64,000 nucleotides of DNA from Paraburkholderia sp. NMBU_R16. Its GTDB lineage: Bacteria > Pseudomonadota > Gammaproteobacteria > Burkholderiales > Burkholderiaceae. The DNA lies in the NCBI RefSeq assembly GCF_013282575.1, contig NZ_JAAAYE010000006.1:89383-153382 (forward strand), given 5' to 3'. The translations under genes were made by a program, and so were the position numbers. The notes under the pieces are model-generated. The model had not been told where the DNA came from and did no database searches. It saw only the letters and a program-made list of their open reading frames with translations. Below are positions 1-9,343 of this stretch, one piece after another (positions within the stretch are counted from its first letter, which is position 1; every line of letters begins with the position of its first letter).

Positions 1-2
1 TG

Positions 3-872
3 CCGGCCGGCGCGCATCCGATGGACGTGATGCGTACGGGCGTATCGGTGCTCGGCACCGTGCTGCCGGAAAAGGACGACCACAGCGTAGCCGGCGCGCG
101 CGATATTGCCGATCGCCTGATGGCTTCGCTCGGCTCGATGCTGCTCTACTGGTATCACTACTCGCACAACGGCCGACGCATCGAAGTCGAAACGGACGAC
201 GATTCGATCGGCGGTCACTTCCTGCATCTGCTGCACGGCAAGCCCCCGAGCCCGTCGTGGGTGCGGGCGATGCACACTTCGCTGATTCTCTACGCCGAGC
301 ACGAATTCAACGCGTCCACATTTGCGGGCCGCGTGATTGCCGGCACGGGGTCGGATATGTACTCGGCCATTACCGGCGCGATCGGCGCGCTGCGGGGGCC
401 GAAACACGGTGGCGCAAACGAGGCGGCGTTCGAGATCCAATCGCGCTACAGCACGCCCGACGAAGCCGAAGCCGATATCCGCCGCCGCGTGGAGGCCAAG
501 GAAGTCGTGATCGGCTTCGGACATCCGGTCTATACCCTCTCCGATCCGCGCAACAAAGTCATCAAAGAGGTGGCGAAACAGCTCTCGCAGGAAGCCGGCG
601 ACACGAAACTCTTCGATATCGCGGAGCGGCTCGAACAAGTGATGTGGGACGCGAAAAAGATGTTCCCGAATCTCGATTGGTTCAGCGCCGTCTCGTATCA
701 CATGATGGGCGTCCCCACGGCGATGTTCACGCCGGTCTTCGTGATTTCCCGTACCTCCGGCTGGAGCGCGCATGTGATCGAGCAACGGATCGACAACAAG
801 ATCATCCGGCCCAGCGCCAATTACACCGGTCCGGAAAACCTCAAATTCGTGCCGATCGAACAACGCCGATGA
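3..872 (+). CDS. prpC: 2-methylcitrate synthase PrpC (5' end outside window)
   Basis: The enzyme condenses propionyl-CoA with oxaloacetate to 2-methylcitrate, the entry step of the methylcitrate cycle for propionate. The reading frame is open from base 3, so only the C-terminal ~289 residues are present. Citrate-synthase hallmarks are visible: the catalytic-histidine region GPKHGGAN, the [14 protein letters not shown] segment, and a C-terminal WSAHVIEQR near the end. The next gene, acnD, starts inside the stop codon (ATGA at 869-872), which implies translational coupling. Assignment as prpC rather than gltA rests on the adjacent acnD and prpF. Confidence 0.93.
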   Translation, partial: PAGAHPMDVMRTGVSVLGTVLPEKDDHSVAGARDIADRLMASLGSMLLYWYHYSHNGRRIEVETDDDSIGGHFLHLLHGKPPSPSWVRAMHTSLILYAEHEFNASTFAGRVIAGTGSDMYSAITGAIGALRGPKHGGANEAAFEIQSRYSTPDEAEADIRRRVEAKEVVIGFGHPVYTLSDPRNKVIKEVAKQLSQEAGDTKLFDIAERLEQVMWDAKKMFPNLDWFSAVSYHMMGVPTAMFTPVFVISRTSGWSAHVIEQRIDNKIIRPSANYTGPENLKFVPIEQRR

Positions 873-3469
873 ATACCGCCTATCGCAAACCGTTACCCGG
901 CACCGGTCTCGACTACTTCGACGCGCGCGCCGCCGTCGACGCGCTCGTGCCCGGCGCCTACGACACGCTGCCCTACACGTCGCGCGTACTCGCCGAGAAT
1001 CTCGTGCGCCGGTGTGAGCCCGCGCTGCTCGAAGCCGCGCTTACGCAGCTGATCGAACGCAAGCGCGAGATCGATTTCCCCTGGTTTCCGGCACGAGTCG
1101 TCTGCCACGATATCCTCGGTCAAACCGCGCTCGTCGATCTCGCGGGCCTGCGCGATGCCATCGCGGCCCGCGGCGGCGACCCGGCCATGATCAATCCGGT
1201 GGTGCCGACGCAACTCGTCGTAGATCATTCGCTCGCCGTCGAATGCGGTGGCTACGACCCCGATGCATTCGCGAAGAACCGCGCCATCGAGGACCGCCGC
1301 AACGAAGACCGGTTCCATTTCATCGACTGGACGAAACGAGCCTTTCGCAACGTCGATGTGATTCCGCCGGGCAACGGCATCCTGCATCAAATCAATCTCG
1401 AGCGTATGAGCCCCGTGGTGCAGGTGCGCGACGGCGTGGCGTTTCCCGACACGCTCGTCGGCACGGATTCGCACACGCCGATGGTCGATGCGCTCGGCGT
1501 CATCGCCGTCGGTGTGGGCGGGCTCGAGGCCGAAAGCGTCATGCTGGGGCGCGCTTCGTGGATGCGTCTGCCCGATATCGTCGGCGTCGAGCTGACGGGC
1601 GCGCGGCAACCCGGCATCACAGCGACCGATATCGTGCTGGCGTTGACCGAGTTCCTGCGCCAGCAGAAGGTCGTGTCGGCTTACCTGGAGTTCTACGGCG
1701 AGGGCGCATCGCGCCTCACGCTCGGGGATCGCGCGACGATTTCGAATATGGCGCCCGAGTACGGCGCAACGGCCGCGATGTTCCATATCGACGATCAAAC
1801 GATCCGCTACCTCAAGCTGACGGGCCGCGACGAAGCGCTCGTGGCACTCGTCGAAACCTACGCGAAAACGACGGGCCTGTGGGCCGACAGCCTGGGAAGC
1901 GCGGTCTACGAGCGCACGCTCAGATTCGACCTCTCGAGCGTCACCCGCAATATCGCCGGACCGTCGAATCCGCACAACCGTGTGCCGACCGCCGAGCTCG
2001 CCGCACGTGGCATCGCCGGCAAGGTGGACGACGCGCCCGGCGCGATGCCGGACGGCGCCGTCATCATCGCGGCCATCACGAGCTGCACGAACACCAACAA
2101 TCCACGCAACATGATCGCGGCGGGGCTCGTTGCACGGAATGCGAACCGGCTCGGACTGCTGCGCAAACCGTGGGTGAAGACGTCGCTCGCGCCAGGATCG
2201 AAGGCCGTGACGCTCTACCTCGAAGCGGCAGGCCTGCTACCCGAGCTCGAACGCCTCGGCTTCGGCGTCGTGGCCTACGCATGCACGTCGTGCAACGGCA
2301 TGTCGGGGGCGCTCGATCCGGCGATCCAACACGAGATCGTCGAACGCGACCTCTTTGCCACGGCCGTGCTTTCGGGCAACCGCAACTTCGACGGCCGCAT
2401 TCATCCGTATGCGAAACAGGCGTTCCTTGCTTCGCCTCCGCTCGTCGTGGCCTATGCCATTGCCGGCACGATTCGCTTCGATATCGAAAACGACGCGCTG
2501 GGCGTCACACCCGACGGCCGGCGCGTGACGTTGCGAGATCTGTGGCCGAGCGACGAGGAAATCGATGCACTGGTTTCATCGAGCGTGAAGCCCGAGCATT
2601 TTCGTCAGGTGTACGAACCGATGTTCGCACTCTCGGTGGAATCGAACGACGCGACCGATCCGCTTTACGACTGGCGCCCCGACAGTACCTACATCCGGCG
2701 CCCGCCATATTGGGAAGGCGCGCTGGCCGGCGAGCGCACACTCGCGGGCATGCGGCCCCTCGCCGTATTGGGCGACAACATCACGACGGACCACCTCTCG
2801 CCGTCCAATGCAATTCTGCCGACGAGCGCGGCAGGCCAGTATCTGGCCAAAATGGGCCTGCCCGAAGAGGACTTCAATTCGTACGCGACTCACCGCGGCG
2901 ATCACCTGACGGCACAACGCGCCACATTCGCCAATCCGACGCTGCGCAACGAGATGGTCGTCGAAGGCGGGAAGGTCAAAGCGGGCTCGCTCGCTCGCAT
3001 CGAGCCCGAGGGCAAGGTGACGCGCATGTGGGAGGCCATCGAAACCTACATGGCGCGCAAACAACCGCTGATCGTCATCGCGGGCGCCGATTACGGACAA
3101 GGATCGTCGCGCGACTGGGCCGCGAAGGGCGTGCGTCTGGCCGGTGTCGAGGCGATCGTTGCGGAGGGATTCGAGCGCATTCACCGTACCAACCTCGTTG
3201 GCATGGGCGTGCTGCCGCTCGAATTCAAGCCCGGTGTCAATCGCAACACGCTCGCCATCGACGGCACGGAAACCTTCGATGTGATCGGCGAGCGCACGCC
3301 GCGCAGCGATGTGACGCTCGTCATCCATCGCAGGAACGGCGAGCGCGTAGCCGTTCCGGTGACGTGCCGGCTCGATACGGCCGAGGAAGTCTCCATCTAC
3401 GAAGCAGGCGGCGTGCTGCAGCGTTTCGCGCAGGATTTTCTCGAATCGGCAACGGCGGCGCCGCTCTGA
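869..3469 (+). CDS. acnD: 2-methylcitrate dehydratase, Fe/S-dependent, AcnD
   Basis: This 866-residue aconitase-family protein has the usual length for AcnD, which dehydrates 2-methylcitrate to 2-methylaconitate as the alternative to PrpD. The start is the ATG at 869, overlapping the prpC stop. The same frame is open further upstream, but that part runs antiparallel in sense to prpC coding and is ignored. Visible features: [12 protein letters not shown] and VGVGGLEAE in the N-terminal half, two cysteine-bearing cluster-ligand regions ([13 protein letters not shown] and [11 protein letters not shown]), and [12 protein letters not shown] and [10 protein letters not shown] in the swivelling domain. 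AcnD activity normally needs PrpF, which is encoded next. Confidence 0.95.
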   Translation: MNTAYRKPLPGTGLDYFDARAAVDALVPGAYDTLPYTSRVLAENLVRRCEPALLEAALTQLIERKREIDFPWFPARVVCHDILGQTALVDLAGLRDAIAARGGDPAMINPVVPTQLVVDHSLAVECGGYDPDAFAKNRAIEDRRNEDRFHFIDWTKRAFRNVDVIPPGNGILHQINLERMSPVVQVRDGVAFPDTLVGTDSHTPMVDALGVIAVGVGGLEAESVMLGRASWMRLPDIVGVELTGARQPGITATDIVLALTEFLRQQKVVSAYLEFYGEGASRLTLGDRATISNMAPEYGATAAMFHIDDQTIRYLKLTGRDEALVALVETYAKTTGLWADSLGSAVYERTLRFDLSSVTRNIAGPSNPHNRVPTAELAARGIAGKVDDAPGAMPDGAVIIAAITSCTNTNNPRNMIAAGLVARNANRLGLLRKPWVKTSLAPGSKAVTLYLEAAGLLPELERLGFGVVAYACTSCNGMSGALDPAIQHEIVERDLFATAVLSGNRNFDGRIHPYAKQAFLASPPLVVAYAIAGTIRFDIENDALGVTPDGRRVTLRDLWPSDEEIDALVSSSVKPEHFRQVYEPMFALSVESNDATDPLYDWRPDSTYIRRPPYWEGALAGERTLAGMRPLAVLGDNITTDHLSPSNAILPTSAAGQYLAKMGLPEEDFNSYATHRGDHLTAQRATFANPTLRNEMVVEGGKVKAGSLARIEPEGKVTRMWEAIETYMARKQPLIVIAGADYGQGSSRDWAAKGVRLAGVEAIVAEGFERIHRTNLVGMGVLPLEFKPGVNRNTLAIDGTETFDVIGERTPRSDVTLVIHRRNGERVAVPVTCRLDTAEEVSIYEAGGVLQRFAQDFLESATAAPL

Positions 3470-3495
3470 TCGAGAGATCGATGCAGTGCTGTGGG

Positions 3496-3522
3496 CGGTA
3501 CCGGCCGGACAAGCCGGTACCG
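3496..3522 (+). promoter_or_regulatory. Perfect 10-bp hairpin between acnD and prpF
   Basis: CGGTACCGGC at 3496-3505 pairs fully with GCCGGTACCG at 3513-3522 around a 7-base loop. No T-tract follows on either strand, so it is not a standard terminator. It could be an mRNA processing or stability hairpin, or a partial attenuator that lowers prpF expression relative to prpC-acnD. Confidence 0.5.
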
Positions 3523-3548
3523 TCGATTCTTCCAGGACACCCTCATTC

Positions 3549-4736
3549 ATGACTCACGCACCGCAGATCAAGATTGCCGCGACCTATATGCGCGGCGGCA
3601 CGAGCAAGGGCGTATTTTTCCGTTTGCAGGATTTGCCCGAAGCCGCGCGCGTTCCCGGCCCAAATCGGGACGCGTTGCTCATGCGCGTGATCGGCAGCCC
3701 CGACCCCTACGGCAAGCAGATCGATGGCATGGGCGGAGCCACATCGAGCACGAGCAAAGCCGTCATCGTGTCGAAGAGCGCCCGCGCGGATCACGATGTC
3801 GATTACCTCTTCGGGCAAGTTTCGATCGATCGGCCTTTCGTCGATTGGAGCGGCAACTGCGGCAATCTTTCCGCAGCCGTCGGTCCGTTTGCAATCGCGA
3901 GCGGGCTGCTCGATGCGCAGCGCATTGCGCGCGATGGGGTGACGACGGTACGCATCTGGCAGGCGAACATCGGCAAGACCATCGTCGCTCACGTACCGAT
4001 GACCGGCGGCCATGTACAGGAGACAGGCGCATTCGAATTGGATGGCGTGACTTTTCCCGCTGCCGAAATCCAGCTTGAATTCATCGATCCGGCAGCCGAC
4101 GAAGACGGCGCGGGCGGCGCGATGTTTCCGACGGGGAACGTGGTCGACGATCTCGACGTGCCAGGCCTCGGCACGTTGAAAGCGACGATGATCAACGCCG
4201 GCATTCCGACTGTATTCGTCGACGCCGCCGCAATCGGTTACACGGGCACAGAATTGCAGGACGCCGTCAACGCGGATGCCAAGGCGCTCGCGATGTTCGA
4301 GTCGATTCGCGCGCAGGGAGCGTGGCGCATGGGGCTCATCGCAACGCCCGAGGAGATTGCGAGCCGCCAACATACGCCGAAGGTTGCGTTCGTGGCCAAG
4401 CCGGCGGATTACGTTGCATCGAGCGGCAAGCGCGTGGCGGCGAGCGAAATCGATTTGCTCGTGCGAGCGATGTCGATGGGCAAGCTGCACCACGCGATGA
4501 TGGGCACCGCCGCGGTGGCCATCGCGACGGCGGCGGCGATTCCCGGCACGCTCGTCAATCTCGCGGCCGGCGGCGGCGAGCGTGAGATGGTGCGCTTCGG
4601 CCATCCGTCGGGCACGCTGCGCGTGGGCGCGCAGGCAAGCCGCCGAAACGGCGAATGGACCGTGACGAAGGCGGTCATGAGCCGCAGTGCACGCGTGTTG
4701 ATGGAAGGATGGGTGCGCGTGCCCGAACAAGCGTAG
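3549..4736 (+). CDS. prpF: 2-methylaconitate cis-trans isomerase PrpF
   Basis: This 395-residue PrpF-family protein of the diaminopimelate-epimerase fold isomerises the trans double bond of the AcnD product so that aconitase B can hydrate it. The start at 3549 gives MTHAPQIKIAATYMRGGTSKGVFF, the typical PrpF N-terminus. The ORF is open 63 bases further upstream, but that part lies in the hairpin spacer. Other family segments are DGMGGATSSTSKAV, WSGNCGNLS and the C-terminal GTLVNLA. It is the last gene of the prpC-acnD-prpF set. A GCCCG...CGGGTTTTT element just past the stop could be a weak terminator. Confidence 0.94.
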   Translation: MTHAPQIKIAATYMRGGTSKGVFFRLQDLPEAARVPGPNRDALLMRVIGSPDPYGKQIDGMGGATSSTSKAVIVSKSARADHDVDYLFGQVSIDRPFVDWSGNCGNLSAAVGPFAIASGLLDAQRIARDGVTTVRIWQANIGKTIVAHVPMTGGHVQETGAFELDGVTFPAAEIQLEFIDPAADEDGAGGAMFPTGNVVDDLDVPGLGTLKATMINAGIPTVFVDAAAIGYTGTELQDAVNADAKALAMFESIRAQGAWRMGLIATPEEIASRQHTPKVAFVAKPADYVASSGKRVAASEIDLLVRAMSMGKLHHAMMGTAAVAIATAAAIPGTLVNLAAGGGEREMVRFGHPSGTLRVGAQASRRNGEWTVTKAVMSRSARVLMEGWVRVPEQA

Positions 4737-4795
4737 GCGGGTTTTTGTCTGCGGTTTGCGTGCATTCGCGCGGCGCGGCGCCCGGCCTCGCTCGC

Positions 4796-4857
4796 TTCGG
4801 TTCGGGGCACATCTATTCGCGCTACGAATCGCGGGGGTGACGACAGGCATCGACAAT
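4796..4857 (+). promoter_or_regulatory. Possible hrpII box (TTCG-N16-TTCG) before the 4856 ORF
   Basis: TTCG lies at 4796-4799 and 4816-4819 with exactly 16 bases between. GACAAT at 4852-4857 is a candidate -10, 32 bases downstream, the same sequence and spacing as before the 60154 gene. That -10 overlaps the ATG at 4856, so if the promoter is real, translation must begin further down. Confidence 0.4.
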
Positions 4858-5428
4858 GTCTCCTCCTCCACTTTCGTGCAGGCAAACCGTGTCCATCGCC
4901 CTCCCCCCATCCACATGCGTTGCCCCAGGCTCCGCGGGCTGCGTCCGGCCCGCCACAAGTCGCGCGGCAGAGCCGGTAATCCATACGCTCCCCCCGCAGC
5001 ATCCGGGCGCGGCGATCAGCGGATTGCGTGCTCTCGGACAACCGCGCATCCGCGCGAGCGCAGATGCCGCGGACGTGCCTCGCCCGATGGTCGTGTACAG
5101 CACCACGTCGGAAGGGGGCACGTCTGACGCATACAACCGGCCGCCGTATGGCCCGGAGATTCGGGCAAGAGCCGTTCGAGAACTGCTGGACAAAGAAGGC
5201 GCCGTGTCGCGAGAAGCGCTGCGAGCCAAAGAACAAGAAATCCATGACAGGCTAAGCAAAAACGATCCGAGGGCAGAGTTTGCGACGCACTTGCCCGAAG
5301 CTGTCGGAACGACATTGCCCGTTTCGGTACCGCGCGCCATTGCCAACGCGCTGCATTCGGGAATCGAGGGCGCGCGGCGTGTCGCGCAGCAGGCTCGATT
5401 CGCCCCTCGTGCGGCATGGGCAGTTTGA
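4856..5428 (+). CDS. Hypothetical protein, candidate T3SS-regulon product
   Basis: I do not recognise this 190-residue frame. The first ~95 residues are Pro/Ser/Ala/Arg-rich and look disordered. The second half has a charged helical segment (RAVRELLDKEGAVSREALRAKEQEIHDRL) followed by a segment ending in QQARFAPRAAWAV. A disordered N-terminus with a helical C-terminus is common for type III substrates, but no export test is possible here. If the hrpII-like promoter overlapping the ATG is used, the likely start is GTG at 4889, which has CAGG six bases upstream. The minus-strand alternative frame has a poorer composition. Confidence 0.5.
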   Translation: MSPPPLSCRQTVSIALPPSTCVAPGSAGCVRPATSRAAEPVIHTLPPQHPGAAISGLRALGQPRIRASADAADVPRPMVVYSTTSEGGTSDAYNRPPYGPEIRARAVRELLDKEGAVSREALRAKEQEIHDRLSKNDPRAEFATHLPEAVGTTLPVSVPRAIANALHSGIEGARRVAQQARFAPRAAWAV

Positions 5429-5529
5429 TCGGATAGATCGCTGCGCGATGGGGCACATTCCGAAATTTCTCATCGCGCGTGTTCGATCCGTACCGCTAGC
5501 ATGAAGACCGTTATAGCCGGAGACCGACG

Positions 5530-5778
5530 ATGGCAACGGTAGAGCGTTCGTTACGAAGACTGGTCGAGAAATGGCTCGGTCCGGTGGATCTCACTCGGGT
5601 GAGTGTCCGCCAGGTGCCCTCCCGCACGCCGCGACCGAGCCGCTGCGTGCGCGTGCAAGCAGATCGTCCGTCGGGGACCGTGACGCTGCTGCTGTTTCGC
5701 CATCCCGATGGCAACTGGCATGTCTTTCCTCCGCAGCCGGCACGGCCAGCGATGAACGCGTGGAGTCGTTCAGCATAA
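5530..5778 (+). CDS. Small hypothetical protein (82 aa)
   Basis: This is a basic 82-residue protein, unrecognised. Its start is preceded by GGAGACCGACG. A central VTLLLFRHPDGNWHVFPP looks like folded beta structure, which favours a real gene. It sits between two candidate secreted proteins on the same strand, 102 bases after the first and 102 bases before the next, with a separate hrpII box following it. Confidence 0.5.
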   Translation: MATVERSLRRLVEKWLGPVDLTRVSVRQVPSRTPRPSRCVRVQADRPSGTVTLLLFRHPDGNWHVFPPQPARPAMNAWSRSA

Positions 5779-5790
5779 AGCGGCGGTTCG

Positions 5791-5852
5791 TTCGTACTGC
5801 CGCATCGTTGTTCGTTCCAACGCATCGGGTCTCTCTTTCCCCGACATACGAT
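5791..5852 (+). promoter_or_regulatory. hrpII box with -10 upstream of the 5881 gene
   Basis: TTCG at 5791-5794 and 5811-5814 are separated by 16 bases. TACGAT at 5847-5852 fits the TANNNT -10 and starts 32 bases past the box. The gene start at 5881 has AGGAGG five bases upstream. This is the arrangement known for HrpB-activated promoters of Ralstonia and Burkholderia. Confidence 0.7.
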
Positions 5853-5880
5853 CGAGGCCATTCCAAAACAGGAGGCTTCG

Positions 5881-6594
5881 ATGTCGATTTCCGCTGCTGG
5901 TGGCGCCGACGGCTCGCAATCGCGCAACGTCCCCCCACATCGTTCCGCACCGCCTACTTCGTCCGCAGATGGCTCAGCCGCATCGCCGCCCCCCAGCGCG
6001 AGCCAACCTGCTCTGGGCGAACTTGCAGCGCGCTCGAGCCGCGCATCCAAGAGAAACATAACCATCGACGGGGAGACGTGGGACGTTGCGGTGCGCGCCG
6101 GCCAATGGACGATTGCGACGCAGACAGATCCCGATACGACAGCGGAAATCGACGAGGTCAGCCGTTACCGCATCGTCAATCTTGGTGAGGGCGGCAACCG
6201 CCGTTTCTATGAAATCCGATCGGGCGATGTCTATAAAGAACCGATCTTGAACCCCGAGCCCGAGAAGGCATTGCCAGTACCCGCGGACGTCGAATATGTG
6301 CACGCTACAACGGGCGAATCGATGCGGCTTGCCGAGCGCATCGCCGGCATCATCCTAAGAGACGGCGGCGGCAGGACCATCGGTCGCTTCAGCATCACAA
6401 ACGCGGAATCGAAGAACATCCAATTGGCGCTCGGCAATAACGGCCGCCTCGAAGTCGACGGCCAGGTTTTTCACCTGCAATCGATTCTCATGCCGGACGC
6501 AAACCGTATTCGAAACTATGACGCATTTTTCGGCACCGAACCGCCTGACGATGGAAAAGTGAAAGTGTGGGAAAAGGGCTATTTGCCGATTTGA
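5881..6594 (+). CDS. Hypothetical protein, candidate type III secreted protein
   Basis: The 237-residue protein begins at an ATG with an ideal AGGAGG site five bases upstream. Residues 1-60 are Ser/Pro/Ala-rich and disordered-looking, the composition typical of a type III export signal. From about residue 62 the protein looks folded (ITIDGETWDVAVRAGQWTIATQTD, then RYRIVNLGEGGNRRFYEI), with alternating beta-like segments up to WEKGYLPI at the end. No known family was recognised. A good hrpII box plus -10 upstream ties it to the T3SS regulon. The 6686 gene follows after ~90 bases and may be co-transcribed. Confidence 0.72.
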   Translation: MSISAAGGADGSQSRNVPPHRSAPPTSSADGSAASPPPSASQPALGELAARSSRASKRNITIDGETWDVAVRAGQWTIATQTDPDTTAEIDEVSRYRIVNLGEGGNRRFYEIRSGDVYKEPILNPEPEKALPVPADVEYVHATTGESMRLAERIAGIILRDGGGRTIGRFSITNAESKNIQLALGNNGRLEVDGQVFHLQSILMPDANRIRNYDAFFGTEPPDDGKVKVWEKGYLPI

Positions 6595-6685
6595 GGGCTC
6601 GATTTGCACTTTCAATTGCGCGCGTAGAACCGTATCGAGGCCACGCACCGACATCTTCCAATAAGAGACTACCCAAGCTTCGGCT

Positions 6686-8536
6686 ATGCAAATCGACCCA
6701 TCGATGCCCGGTCCGCAAGACCCGGTGCCACCGCCCCCGAAAAAGCATTCGCACACCGGCGACGACGCCCAGCCAGTTGCCCGCAGGCGTGCCAAAGGTT
6801 CCGGAGAACTGCACGGTCTGCCCGAAGCGGATTCCGAGGGCAAGACACGACGCCGACGGCGATCGCTCTTCAAAACGCCGTCACGCCAGATGCCATCGCC
6901 CGACTCCGCGAGTCCGGACGCGGGCGCATCGAAGAAGGAAATCGTTCGCGCGGTGGACGGTGCGAAATCCGAGCAGGTGCAGCCGAACCCTGTGGAGGCG
7001 CTCAACGCCAGCCTCCCGCAAATCGAAGTCGCACTGTCTCAGCTGCGGCGCTCGCTGCCGCCCGAGTTCGAAAGAATGTTCGATCTCGGCGCTATCGACA
7101 CCATGAACGATTTTCTCGGTGGCAGCGACAAGCTGCTGGAGACTCTCGAGCAGGCCGGGCTGCTCGAAGCGCTGATGGAAGCCATAGGTCCCGAGGACGC
7201 CGAACCCGCGCAAGCAAACGCTGAGGAGTCCGAACAACGCAGCAGGTTGCGGCGCGCAATCGCTTCGCCGTACGTTCCGGTGATCTCACTGGCTATCGTT
7301 GCCACTCTGCTCAAGACCGCCGCATGGTATGGGCTGCCGTCGGTATCGGATAACACGGTCCTCGCGTCCATCGGCCTGGGAGCGTTGTCGCACCCCGTTC
7401 TCAGAAAGGTCGTGGCGACCGCGGCGAAGATCGTTGGCAGTTGGCTGATCGCGCTGACCGAGTACATTCCGTTCACCACGGCAACCTCCATTGCGGACCA
7501 GAACGACATCAATCTGGCCAAATTCCGCGGGATTCTCCAACCGATCGATCTCGGCGCCTTTCTCGGTGCCGCCGCGGTGCTCGATCACGAAATGATCGGG
7601 CCGCACCATTACATCGGCTTTGCCATCGTCATCGCCGGTTCCACCCTTGCCAACTGGCCCGACAAAGAGTTGCCACCGCTCGAGCGCATGCTGCGCGACG
7701 CGGCCAAGCCCGATTCGGCGATGTCCAAGGCGCTCGCATCGATTCGCGAACATACGCCCATCTTGAAGAACAAGGACCCGCGCGAATCGCGCAGCCAATT
7801 GCGCACTCGGCAGTCCGAAGCACTCGCGCTCGCCCAGTATTTGAATGAGGATGTCACTGCTCAACTCAAATCGCTGGAAAGCAGTTTGCAACGCGCGCTC
7901 GCCTCGCGCGAACTCGCGGTCGCTGACGGCGCGGATAGCGAGCCGACAGAACTCGAAGCCGAACTCGGCAAGCAATTGAGAAAAGTCCAGAAGATGTTGA
8001 CGGCCGCTCCCCGGCTCTCGGAGCAATTGGAAGACCTGGCCGGGGTGGCCGGTGAGCAATCGGAACAGAAAGCCAAGCGGATGAAGACCATCTTCACTCG
8101 CGCATGGTGGATCGCCCAGGGCGCGGCCGCCACCGCGGCGGTCGTCTTCATGTTGAAGGACGACCCGATGGCCGCGGCGCTGAGCCTGTCGGCAGGCGCC
8201 ACCGGCATCAAAACGCTCGCCTGGTTCAAGCATACGACCAAGAAGGACGAAGAACTCCTGCCCGAGAAGCTGACACCGACGGATCCAAAGCGGCTCGAAC
8301 TCGCGTACAAGATCGCCCGCGTGCTATATAGCTGGCGCTACGCGTTCTTCGAGTACATCGAATTGACTATCGCCAATGGCGAGGCGGATGTCGTTCCCGT
8401 GCGCGGGGCGATCGAAGGTACCGACGCGGTCTGGACAATGGCGTTCCTGTCGATGGTGAAAGGTGCCGAAGTGAAGTTGAAACAGCTTTCGGGCCTGCTG
8501 TTGGCCGCGTTCGGCATCTGGATCGCCACCCGATGA
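6686..8536 (+). CDS. Hypothetical membrane protein (616 aa), candidate T3SS substrate
   Basis: This is an unrecognised 616-residue protein. Residues 1-90 are charged and Pro-rich, apparently disordered. About residues 195-330 hold several hydrophobic stretches (VISLAIVATLLKTAAW, SIGLGALSHPVL, YIGFAIVIAGSTL). A long charged coiled-coil-like segment follows (~345-465). Two further hydrophobic stretches come near the C-terminus (IAQGAAATAAVVFML, LSGLLLAAFGIWIA). A disordered N-terminus on a polytopic protein would suit an effector or translocator entering host membranes, but that is inference. It lies 91 bases after the hrpII-box gene at 5881 with no promoter of its own seen. Confidence 0.68.
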   Translation: MQIDPSMPGPQDPVPPPPKKHSHTGDDAQPVARRRAKGSGELHGLPEADSEGKTRRRRRSLFKTPSRQMPSPDSASPDAGASKKEIVRAVDGAKSEQVQPNPVEALNASLPQIEVALSQLRRSLPPEFERMFDLGAIDTMNDFLGGSDKLLETLEQAGLLEALMEAIGPEDAEPAQANAEESEQRSRLRRAIASPYVPVISLAIVATLLKTAAWYGLPSVSDNTVLASIGLGALSHPVLRKVVATAAKIVGSWLIALTEYIPFTTATSIADQNDINLAKFRGILQPIDLGAFLGAAAVLDHEMIGPHHYIGFAIVIAGSTLANWPDKELPPLERMLRDAAKPDSAMSKALASIREHTPILKNKDPRESRSQLRTRQSEALALAQYLNEDVTAQLKSLESSLQRALASRELAVADGADSEPTELEAELGKQLRKVQKMLTAAPRLSEQLEDLAGVAGEQSEQKAKRMKTIFTRAWWIAQGAAATAAVVFMLKDDPMAAALSLSAGATGIKTLAWFKHTTKKDEELLPEKLTPTDPKRLELAYKIARVLYSWRYAFFEYIELTIANGEADVVPVRGAIEGTDAVWTMAFLSMVKGAEVKLKQLSGLLLAAFGIWIATR

Positions 8537-8585
8537 CGCCGCCCTTGCGCCTCGCGTCGCGCCGCCGCGCGCCCGAGGACCGGGT

Positions 8586-8606
8586 GCCCATGCTATGCGC
8601 ATGGGC
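8586..8606 (+). terminator. Hairpin after the 6686 gene, possible terminator
   Basis: GCCCATGC at 8586-8593 pairs with GCATGGGC at 8599-8606 around TATGC. There is no T-run, so factor-independent termination is unproven. It separates the upstream gene from the hrpII box at 8640. Confidence 0.35.
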
Positions 8607-8639
8607 GTGACATACACCGAACGTTCGTCCACGCTTCGG

Positions 8640-8700
8640 TTCGCGCCTCAGCACATAAATTCGCTCGCGCGGTGAGCTTTTGCAGCCTTCGGACTATCTT
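8640..8700 (+). promoter_or_regulatory. hrpII box with TATCTT -10 upstream of GNAT gene
   Basis: TTCG at 8640-8643 and 8660-8663 have a 16-base gap. TATCTT at 8695-8700 follows after exactly 31 bases, the same -10 sequence and spacing as in front of the hrpB1 operon. The downstream start is 8770. Confidence 0.72.
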
Positions 8701-8769
8701 GCGTTGCTCATGCTCGGTGCTTTGCCGCACCGCAAGACAGGCTAGTCCACGTAGCAGATGAGGAGAACG

Positions 8770-9306
8770 ATGGAGCTTCGCCGCGCCAACTTGTCCGATG
8801 AAACACCGGTTCGCGCACTCGTCGATGCCGCCTACTCGCGCTGGATACCCATTGTCGGCGCGCGACCCGAGCCGATGCTGCGCGATTACGCCGCCGTGCT
8901 GCGTCACCACGAGGTGTGGGTGCATCGCGCGCCGGAAGGCCGGATCGATGCCATGCTCGAACTCATCGAGGCGCCCGATCATCTGCATATCGCCAATCTT
9001 GCGGTATCGCCCGAGCGACAAGGCCGGGGGCTCGGCAGCGCCCTGTTGCGGTTTGCGGAAAGTCGGGCGCGGCGCTTGCAGATTTTCAAGCTGCATCTTT
9101 GTTTGAACCGCGAAATGACGGCAAATCAGCGTCTTTACGAGCGGCACGGCTTTACACCGTCGCATGTAAGTCAGATCGACGGGCTGGAAATCGTTTTCAT
9201 GGCCAAATCTCTCCTCACAGCAGGGACGGATCGCATCCGATCGGGATTTGCGCTCGAATCGCCATCGGTTCGCTCCGCGGCATTTGGTCGCTCGGGCACG
9301 GTGTAA
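8770..9306 (+). CDS. GNAT-family N-acetyltransferase
   Basis: This 178-residue GNAT protein would transfer acetyl from acetyl-CoA to an amine; the substrate is unknown. The acetyl-CoA loop is clear as VSPERQGRGLGSALLRFAE (Q/R-x-x-G-x-G/A type), after the beta strand HIANLAV and before NQRLYERHGF. The start at 8770 has AGGAG four bases upstream; the in-frame ATG at 8758 would place that site inside the coding region. About 30 residues after the core motif (SGFALESPSVRSAAFGRSGTV) look like an unstructured tail. It sits behind a strong hrpII promoter, so it may be a regulon enzyme or even a translocated acetyltransferase. Confidence 0.85.
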   Translation: MELRRANLSDETPVRALVDAAYSRWIPIVGARPEPMLRDYAAVLRHHEVWVHRAPEGRIDAMLELIEAPDHLHIANLAVSPERQGRGLGSALLRFAESRARRLQIFKLHLCLNREMTANQRLYERHGFTPSHVSQIDGLEIVFMAKSLLTAGTDRIRSGFALESPSVRSAAFGRSGTV

Positions 9307-9343
9307 AGTTCTACTACCCACTTAGGCAGCAGGCGACGCAATC

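Noticed and set aside
257..868. Upstream extension of the acnD frame
   Set aside because: It overlaps prpC in another frame; a clean ATG overlapping the prpC stop at 869 gives the family-typical N-terminus.
893..3552. Long antisense and alternate-frame ORFs over acnD (360, 324 and 769 residues)
   Set aside because: Arg/Ala/His-rich composition typical of high-GC shadow frames; acnD is unambiguous.
3543..5346. Minus-strand ORFs of 471, 278 and 174 residues over prpF and the 4856 gene
   Set aside because: Antisense to a certain gene (prpF) and with shadow-like composition; no ribosome site.
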